20,133 nucleotides of DNA from contig CALPIT020000012.1 in NCBI GenBank assembly GCA_943323705.2, forward strand, positions 1 through 20,133, written 5' to 3'. A program made the translations under genes and the position numbers. The stretch is from Streptomyces griseus (GTDB taxonomy: Bacteria; Bacteroidota; Bacteroidia; Chitinophagales; Chitinophagaceae). Below are positions 15,319-20,133 of this stretch, piece after piece. The notes beneath the pieces were generated by a model. That model was not told where the DNA came from. It saw only the letters and a list, made by a program, of their open reading frames with translations, and searched no databases. The first letter of the stretch is position 1, and every line of letters starts with the position of its first letter.

Positions 15319-16569
15319 TTAAATCAATTCTAATAAAGTAATCTCAGGCATTACTCCCACCCTTCCTGGGTATCCAAGAAACCCAAAGCCTCTGTTGACA
15401 TACAATTTGTTTTTACCAGATTCATATAATCCTGCCCACTCTTTATAAACGTATTGAACCGGACTCCATTTGATACCAGGAATTTCAACACCGAATTGCA
15501 TACCATGTGTATGGCCGCTTAACATCAAATCGATATCACTGTAATCAGTTCTTACCTGTGCATCCCAATGGCTTGGGTCGTGACTCAGTAATATTTTAAA
15601 TGGATATAAATCTGTGCCCTCATAAGCATTTTCTAATTTACCGTATTTTGGAAATCTGATTTTAGAACTCCAATTTTCTACGCCCAGAACTGCGATTTTT
15701 TCATTGTTTTTTTCAAGAACCACATGCTCATTTAACAACAAACGCCATCCTAAATCGGCATGTACTTTTTTAAGATTATCTAAATTCTGTTCTTTAGAAA
15801 TACCATCCTGAGGCCATTTGACATAATCTCCATAATCATGATTACCCAGCGAAGAATAAACACCCAGAGGCGCTTTAATTTGAGAAAACAAATCCATATA
15901 ATCTTCCACTTCTGTAGCCCTATCATTCACTAAATCACCAGTAAAGAATACCACGTCTGGTTTTTGTTCTAGAATCAATTTAATGCCTTTTTCGACAGCT
16001 GCTTTATCCAATAAACTACCTGTGTGAATATCACTGATATGAATTATTTTAAGACCTTTGAATGACGATGGAAGATTATCAAAAGACAATTTATGTTTCA
16101 CTACTTTATAATTGTATTTGTTACTAAACCCATACAATAAACTGCCAAATAAGCTAATACCGGCAATCAATCCCATCCAACTTAAAAAAACTGATCGAGA
16201 TAAAGTATCTCCCTCATGAGATTTAGAAATGGTAGGGCTTGCCACAGCTTTAGAAAATGTCCACTGTACTATTCTTCTAATATCATCGATAACAAAAAAA
16301 GTAGTCGCGAGTAATTTCGCCAAAAACAAGCCAATGACCATCGCAAAAAGATAAACCCTGACTTTCTTACCGAAAAAATCCTGTGGGGTATAAACAAAAA
16401 GTAAAAATGAAATCACTGAAAGCGCTACAACAGTCCAGTATGAAAACACAACTAAATTTCGGTTTCTAATTGTCGAAGTGTTGGTTACCATCTTTACAGA
16501 TTGAAACACATACACATCGATTAGTAACAATAGAGAAAGAAAAATAATAACACCTATAGGAGTACGCAT
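15319..16569 (-). CDS. Membrane-anchored calcineurin-like metallophosphoesterase (YaeI type)
   Basis: This 416-residue protein has an N-terminal half with about four membrane helices (around 5-23, 39-60, 71-93 and 127-147). A metallophosphoesterase domain starts near residue 172. The metal-binding motifs are complete: SDIH with D180 and H182, GDLVND (211-216), GNHD (242-245), SHD with H330, and GHTHG (352-356). The family contains hydrolases that act on diverse phosphoesters; YaeI-like members have been linked to lipid-phosphate cleavage, so a membrane substrate is possible but unproven. It follows the FMN-reductase-like gene by 7 nt on the same strand and is probably co-transcribed with it. 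The bidirectional terminator at 15288-15316 closes the transcript. Confidence 0.93.
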   Translation of the reverse strand: MRTPIGVIIFLSLLLLIDVYVFQSVKMVTNTSTIRNRNLVVFSYWTVVALSVISFLLFVYTPQDFFGKKVRVYLFAMVIGLFLAKLLATTFFVIDDIRRIVQWTFSKAVASPTISKSHEGDTLSRSVFLSWMGLIAGISLFGSLLYGFSNKYNYKVVKHKLSFDNLPSSFKGLKIIHISDIHTGSLLDKAAVEKGIKLILEQKPDVVFFTGDLVNDRATEVEDYMDLFSQIKAPLGVYSSLGNHDYGDYVKWPQDGISKEQNLDNLKKVHADLGWRLLLNEHVVLEKNNEKIAVLGVENWSSKIRFPKYGKLENAYEGTDLYPFKILLSHDPSHWDAQVRTDYSDIDLMLSGHTHGMQFGVEIPGIKWSPVQYVYKEWAGLYESGKNKLYVNRGFGFLGYPGRVGVMPEITLLELI

Positions 16570-16576
16570 AATAATT

Positions 16577-17077
16577 TTATTCGCTTAAAAATTCAACCAA
16601 TTGATGGTCTATTGCCTGCAAGGTAAGCATGTCATGTATTTGATTATGCTGATCTAATACTTTATCAACAATACTTATGGGTAGTCTGTTGTGATGAACA
16701 TGCATTTTGAGATAAAGTAAAACTCCAGTGAGATGTTCCATACCTCTTAAATTTCCTGCACGACCAGTAGATACTCCTGTCAATAAAACCTTTTTTCTGT
16801 GCCAGCAATGTGCCACATCAGAATTATCAATCATGAGTTTAAGAATACCGGAATAAGAACCATTATATTCCGGAAGTATGATGATGAATTTTCGTGTTGA
16901 AATGAGAAACTTTTTTTCCATTTCGATAAATGCTTCATTTCTCTCGTAAACATTATGTTCGTCTAAACTCAGAAAATTAACTTCAACACCTTTTTCTTTC
17001 AACAATCTCACATATTCTAGTGCGATTTTCTTCGTATTGCTGCCAATTCTGGCAGTCCCTGCTATTACTGTAATCAT
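16577..17077 (-). CDS. NAD(P)H-dependent FMN reductase-like flavoprotein
   Basis: This 166-residue protein has the flavodoxin-like fold of the NADPH-dependent FMN reductase family. The N-terminal IAGTARIGSNTKKIA (5-19) is the FMN phosphate-binding loop, PEYNGSYSGILKLMID (69-84) the isoalloxazine-side loop, and GVSTGRAGNLRG (101-112) the third cofactor segment. Members reduce flavins, quinones, azo dyes or chromate; the natural substrate here is unknown. The length is slightly below the usual 175-190 residues. It is the first gene of a two-gene operon with the phosphoesterase and is divergent from parA. No clear TAnnTTTG promoter was found on its strand. Confidence 0.9.
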   Translation of the reverse strand: MITVIAGTARIGSNTKKIALEYVRLLKEKGVEVNFLSLDEHNVYERNEAFIEMEKKFLISTRKFIIILPEYNGSYSGILKLMIDNSDVAHCWHRKKVLLTGVSTGRAGNLRGMEHLTGVLLYLKMHVHHNRLPISIVDKVLDQHNQIHDMLTLQAIDHQLVEFLSE

Positions 17078-17239
17078 GGATTAATTTGTTGCAATTTGTT
17101 ATAGAATAAAGAGATAAACAAGAAACAGGCAAGATTGTTTTAAAACTAGAGAATAAATGCCCATCCTTAATAACTTTACGAAATTTAGAACAAAAAATAA
17201 CCGAATTTTGCGTAAAATTACAAATAGAATAAGATAAAC
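17078..17239. promoter_or_regulatory. Divergent promoter region between the flavoprotein gene and parA
   Basis: This 162-bp AT-rich region must hold promoters for both strands. Toward parA, a GAATTTTG element (one base off TAnnTTTG) lies around 17203-17210. Toward the flavoprotein gene only poor matches such as TAGTTTTA were seen. No hairpin of note and no parS-like palindrome with a CACGTG core was found. Confidence 0.35.
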
Positions 17240-18040
17240 ATGGCAAGAATCATTGGTGTAGCAAATCAAAAAGGCGGTGTTGGCAAAACAACAACAGCCA
17301 TCAACCTGGCAGCGAGTCTGGCTATATTAGAATATAAAACTTTATTAGTTGATGCCGACCCTCAGGCAAACAGCACTACAGGCGTGGGTTTTGATTTGCA
17401 AAACATCACCAAAAGCCTTTATGATTGTATGGTCAATGAAGCTGTTGCAAAAGATGTGATTCTTAAAACTAGCATTCCGCATCTTGATTTGATTCCTTCT
17501 CATATTGATTTGGTTGGCGCTGAAATTGAAATGATTAACTACCCCAATCGCGAATTGGTTTTGAAAAAAATATTGGAATCTGTTTCAGATGAGTACCAAT
17601 TCATTATCATTGATTGTTCTCCTTCGCTAGGTTTGATTACTGTTAATGCGCTAACCGCTGCAGATAGCGTTGTGATTCCTGTTCAAACAGAATTCTTTGC
17701 ATTGGAAGGTTTGGGTAAATTATTGAATACCGTTAAAATTGTTCAAAACCGATTGAATACCGAACTCAAGATTGAAGGTATTTTGATGACGATGTATGAT
17801 GGTCGCTTGAGATTAAGCAATCAGGTTGTAAGTGAAGTTAGAAGACATTTTGAAGATATGGTTTTCAGCAGCATCATTCACAGAAACACGAGATTGAGTG
17901 AGGCGCCAAGCGTAGGTAAACCTGTAATTCTATACGATTCAGACAGTAAAGGAGCAGTAAATTATCTGAATTTGGCAAAGGAAATTTTGCAAAAAAACAA
18001 TATGACAAGAATAAGTCAGGAACAAAGAATCTTAGAATAG
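17240..18040 (+). CDS. parA: ParA/Soj chromosome-partitioning ATPase
   Basis: This 266-residue cytoplasmic ATPase works with ParB to segregate replicated origins. It has the deviant Walker A motif KGGVGKTT (11-18, with signature Lys11 and catalytic Lys16), DADPQAN (38-44), Walker A'-region DCSPSLG (125-131), TMYDGR (184-189) and the RNTRLSEAPS segment (215-224). The short N-terminus, with no helix-turn-helix before the Walker motif, marks the chromosomal Soj/ParA type rather than the large plasmid type Ia. It is followed 51 nt later by parB, and then by the DUF5683 gene. This parA-parB-DUF5683 order is familiar from Bacteroidetes chromosomes. The chromosomal location is inferred from this gene order. 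Confidence 0.97.
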   Translation: MARIIGVANQKGGVGKTTTAINLAASLAILEYKTLLVDADPQANSTTGVGFDLQNITKSLYDCMVNEAVAKDVILKTSIPHLDLIPSHIDLVGAEIEMINYPNRELVLKKILESVSDEYQFIIIDCSPSLGLITVNALTAADSVVIPVQTEFFALEGLGKLLNTVKIVQNRLNTELKIEGILMTMYDGRLRLSNQVVSEVRRHFEDMVFSSIIHRNTRLSEAPSVGKPVILYDSDSKGAVNYLNLAKEILQKNNMTRISQEQRILE

Positions 18041-18091
18041 CCTATACCGCCAATCATCAAATCGTCAATTTGTCACTTTATCAAATAAATC

Positions 18092-19000
18092 ATGCAACCA
18101 AAGAAAAATGATGCTTTAGGAAAAGGAATCAGAAGTTTGCTTCAAAATATTGATGCAGACCTGAAAAACACTGCCGGAACGTTAAAGCCAGAAGTGGTTG
18201 AAAAGTCAACTTCAACAATGAATGTTACTTTAGACAAAATTGACGTCAACCCCAACCAACCTAGAAAAGATTTTGATGAAGTAGCTTTAAGCGAATTGGC
18301 ATCATCCATCAAAATGCATGGTATCATACAGCCACTAACGGTGTCGGCTATACCAAACGGAAGATTCAGATTGATTGCTGGTGAAAGAAGATTCAGGGCA
18401 TCAAGAATTGCAGGATTAAAGGAAGTGCCGGTTTATATTCGTCAAAGCAATGATGACAATATTCTTGAATTAGCGCTACTTGAAAATTTACAAAGAGAAA
18501 ATCTTAATGCCATAGAAATCGCCTTGAGTTATAAAAGGTTGATGGACGACTTGGATTATTCACAAGAGCAATTGGCGGAAAGAATGGGCAAGGACAGAAG
18601 TACAGTTACCAACTATGTAAGATTATTAAAATTACCACCTGATATTCAAGTAGCTGTAAGAAACGGATTGATTTCAATGGGACATGCAAGAGCCATTATC
18701 AATGTAGATGTAGTTGACAAACAATTATACATTTTCTCAGAAATAAAAAAGAATGGTTTATCTGTAAGACAAACGGAAGATTTAGTCAGAAAGCTTTACA
18801 CAGGCAACACACCTAAAGCAGCAGTAAAGCCAACCATGCCAGATGCTTATAAAAAAATAGAAGACAAAATCGCATCTGAATATGGCACTAAAGTAAAATT
18901 GACACACAATAAAAAAGGATATGGCTCCATTCAATTTGATTATTATTCACTTGAAGAATTGAATGGCCTTTTAGAGAAATTGAAAATCAACGTTAGCTGA
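18092..19000 (+). CDS. parB: ParB/Spo0J chromosome-partitioning CTPase and parS-binding protein
   Basis: This 302-residue protein has an N-terminal LGKGIRSLL segment (9-17), the ParA-contacting peptide of the family. The N-domain has NPNQPRK (53-59) and the CTP-binding C-motif GERRFRA (97-103), followed by ENLQRENLN (131-139), and the helix-turn-helix DNA-binding region (about 155-180, YSQEQLAERMGKDRSTVTNY) with SMGHARAI (195-202). The C-terminal part forms the dimerisation region. Known ParB proteins load at parS, slide as CTP-dependent clamps and stimulate ParA. No parS with a CACGTG core was found in this window. The stop codon overlaps the start of the DUF5683 gene by one base (TGATG), suggesting coupled translation. 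Confidence 0.97.
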   Translation: MQPKKNDALGKGIRSLLQNIDADLKNTAGTLKPEVVEKSTSTMNVTLDKIDVNPNQPRKDFDEVALSELASSIKMHGIIQPLTVSAIPNGRFRLIAGERRFRASRIAGLKEVPVYIRQSNDDNILELALLENLQRENLNAIEIALSYKRLMDDLDYSQEQLAERMGKDRSTVTNYVRLLKLPPDIQVAVRNGLISMGHARAIINVDVVDKQLYIFSEIKKNGLSVRQTEDLVRKLYTGNTPKAAVKPTMPDAYKKIEDKIASEYGTKVKLTHNKKGYGSIQFDYYSLEELNGLLEKLKINVS

Positions 19001-19581
19001 TGATTTCCTTGAAAAAATGGATATTTTTTTTACTAATAATTTTTCTGGCGAATGAAAATATTTTAGCACAGGAAGACAGTCTCCTTATTCCTGTATTACA
19101 ATTAAAAAAAGATACAGTTTTAAAATTCAATCCCAAAAAAGCGATTGTAAGGTCTGCTATCATTCCGGGTTGGGGACAAATCACCAATAAGAAAATCTGG
19201 AAAGTGCCTTTGGTTTATGCTGCACTTGGAACAACTGCCTATTTATTCCGACAAAATATTATACAGTATCGTGATTCTAAATCTGCGTATATATTAGCCA
19301 CAGATAACGATCCATCAAATGACGACCAAATCAAACAACCTTATTACAGTGTAAAAGACCAGCCCGAAAGGATAAGAGAATTCAGAAATGCAGTAAGACA
19401 GAATGTAGATTACTGTGCTGTTTTTTTTATTTTAGTCTGGGGACTGAATGTTGCCGATGCTGCTGTGGACGCCCATTTGAAATCATTTGATGTTAGTGAT
19501 GACCTTAGCATTCAATTCAAAGCGGGTTTCTCTCCTATGGCAAGAACAAATGGATTGAGTTTGGTGATGACGATTAAATAA
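19000..19581 (+). CDS. DUF5683 family protein
   Basis: This 193-residue protein has an N-terminal signal sequence (MISLKKWIFFLLIIFLANEN, cleavage near ILAQ24). The conserved DUF5683 core is IVRSAIIPGWGQITNKKIWK (50-69), followed by VPLVYAALGTTAYLF and, near residues 137-158, a second hydrophobic segment with NVADAAVDAHL. The charged stretch between them (YRDSKSAY, then RIREFRNAVRQN) is also typical. Function is unknown; the family recurs next to parAB in Bacteroidetes, where its role has not been settled to my knowledge. It overlaps parB by one base. Downstream, a transposase gene follows instead of the dapB/lepB genes that often come next. Confidence 0.88.
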   Translation: MISLKKWIFFLLIIFLANENILAQEDSLLIPVLQLKKDTVLKFNPKKAIVRSAIIPGWGQITNKKIWKVPLVYAALGTTAYLFRQNIIQYRDSKSAYILATDNDPSNDDQIKQPYYSVKDQPERIREFRNAVRQNVDYCAVFFILVWGLNVADAAVDAHLKSFDVSDDLSIQFKAGFSPMARTNGLSLVMTIK

Positions 19582-19670
19582 ACTTTAGGCCTGGGATAAA
19601 TAAACTTCAGTGTTTTTTCTAAATATTTATTGTAGTAGCAATTAGTTTTGTGTTGTAAAAATCACACAAA
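19582..19670 (+). promoter_or_regulatory. Leader region of the transposase gene with promoter and start-codon hairpin
   Basis: TAGTTTTG (19643-19650) fits the -7 element TAnnTTTG exactly. Overlapping it, TTTTGTGT (19646-19653) and ACACAAAA (19664-19671) form a perfect 8-bp inverted repeat with a 10-nt loop whose last base is the A of the ATG. A weak CTGGG/CTTCAG pairing followed by TTTTTT (about 19591-19619) might act as a terminator for the par operon, but it needs two G-T pairs. The left end of the insertion sequence probably lies in this region and cannot be placed. Confidence 0.4.
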
Positions 19671-20132
19671 ATGGCTAACACCTATACACAGCTTTACATT
19701 CAATTCGTATTTGCAGTTAAGCACAGAGAAGCATTGATAGATGCTAAATGGAAAGGACGCATGCATCAATACATTACCGGTATTTTCCAAAGCAACAAAC
19801 ACAAAATGATACAGATAAACAGTGTGGCGGATCATATTCATATATTCGTTGGCATCAAACCTGATCAATGTATTTCATCTCTTATTCAGAATGTAAAAAC
19901 AGAAAGCAGCAAATGGATCAATGACCAAAAATTAACACCGAAAAAATTTGAATGGCAGCGAGGATTTGGTGCGTTTTCATATTCCCATAAAGACATCAAA
20001 AATGTCATTAATTACATCATCAATCAAGAGGCACATCACAGCAAAACTGCATTTCTCGATGAATACCGTGAATATTTAAATCAATGGGATGTGGAATGGG
20101 ATGAAAAATACATTTTCATCAACCCTGAATAA
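19671..20132 (+). CDS. tnpA: IS200/IS605-family Y1 transposase (TnpA)
   Basis: This 153-residue protein is a complete HUH single-strand transposase. It starts MANTYTQLYIQFVFAVKHRE, has the metal-binding HUH motif H55-I-H57 in ADHIHIFVGI, and carries the catalytic tyrosine Y115 in NVINYIINQ with Q119 one helix turn later, as in the YxxxQ of IS608 TnpA. The FGAFSYS segment (99-105) and C-terminal DEKYIF are typical of the Bacteroidetes branch. These enzymes excise and insert elements as single strands through end hairpins, without target duplication. All catalytic residues are present, so it may be active. No accessory tnpB is seen, as the window ends one base after the stop. A domesticated REP-associated transposase is an alternative. 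Confidence 0.93.
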   Translation: MANTYTQLYIQFVFAVKHREALIDAKWKGRMHQYITGIFQSNKHKMIQINSVADHIHIFVGIKPDQCISSLIQNVKTESSKWINDQKLTPKKFEWQRGFGAFSYSHKDIKNVINYIINQEAHHSKTAFLDEYREYLNQWDVEWDEKYIFINPE

Positions 20133-20133
20133 T

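Larger units (their letters stand above)
19582..20133 (+). mobile_element. IS200-like element, right end outside window
   Basis: The presence of an intact tnpA directly after the parA-parB-DUF5683 operon indicates an IS200/IS605-type insertion. The left boundary is not resolved and lies somewhere in 19582-19670; the right end and its hairpin are beyond the window. Confidence 0.55.

Noticed and set aside
17078..19000. A parS site near parAB
   Set aside because: No palindrome with a CACGTG core was seen in or around these genes; a divergent parS could escape reading by eye.
1..20133. CRISPR array, prophage, toxin-antitoxin or defence cluster
   Set aside because: No regularly spaced repeats and no phage, toxin, nuclease or defence-type proteins were seen; the opposite-strand reading frames within the large genes have no plausible family features and look like shadows.

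Overview
The window is an ordinary chromosomal stretch from an AT-rich member of the Bacteroidetes, probably of the Chitinophagales/Sphingobacteriia kind. This is inferred from several lineage-typical proteins (a DUF5777 barrel, an HmuY-type lipoprotein with its TonB-dependent receptor, a PorT-like barrel, a DUF5683 protein after parAB), from promoter motifs of the form TAnnTTTG, and from weak Shine-Dalgarno signals with A-rich leaders. Coding density is high. No rRNA, tRNA, CRISPR array or prophage was seen.

Left part (1-4340, + strand): the 3' part of a DUF5777 beta-barrel gene runs into a Rieske [2Fe-2S] lipoprotein gene, closed by a strong terminator. A two-gene iron/heme-type operon follows: a TonB-dependent receptor and an HmuY-family lipoprotein, ending at an 18-bp bidirectional terminator. 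The mature HmuY-like protein has no histidine and no methionine, the residues known to ligate heme in studied family members.

Middle left (4340-10755, - strand): a probable operon dapD -> polytopic membrane protein -> very large AsmA/DUF748-like protein. The membrane protein looks like the N-terminal sensor part of a Bacteroidetes mechanosensitive channel, but it stops where the MscS pore domain should begin.

Middle (10859-15316): a divergent promoter region leads to a GT4 glycosyltransferase overlapping a Sua5/TsaC-type gene by ATGA. The latter converges, stop codon against stop codon, on a PorT-like outer-membrane barrel gene. A 373-bp non-coding stretch then holds a TAnnTTTG promoter and a probable structured leader for a DEAD-box RNA helicase with a DbpA-type RNA-binding domain.

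Right part (15319-20133): a two-gene operon on the - strand (NADPH-dependent FMN reductase-like protein, then a membrane-anchored metallophosphoesterase) is divergent from parA-parB-DUF5683, the chromosome segregation operon. The window ends with an IS200/IS605-type Y1 transposase gene directly after this operon, where Bacteroidetes chromosomes often carry dapB and lepB.

I did not find a convincing new multi-gene system. The points most worth a second look are the His/Met-free HmuY homologue, the pore-less MscS-like protein paired with an AsmA-like protein, and the structured leader of the helicase gene.
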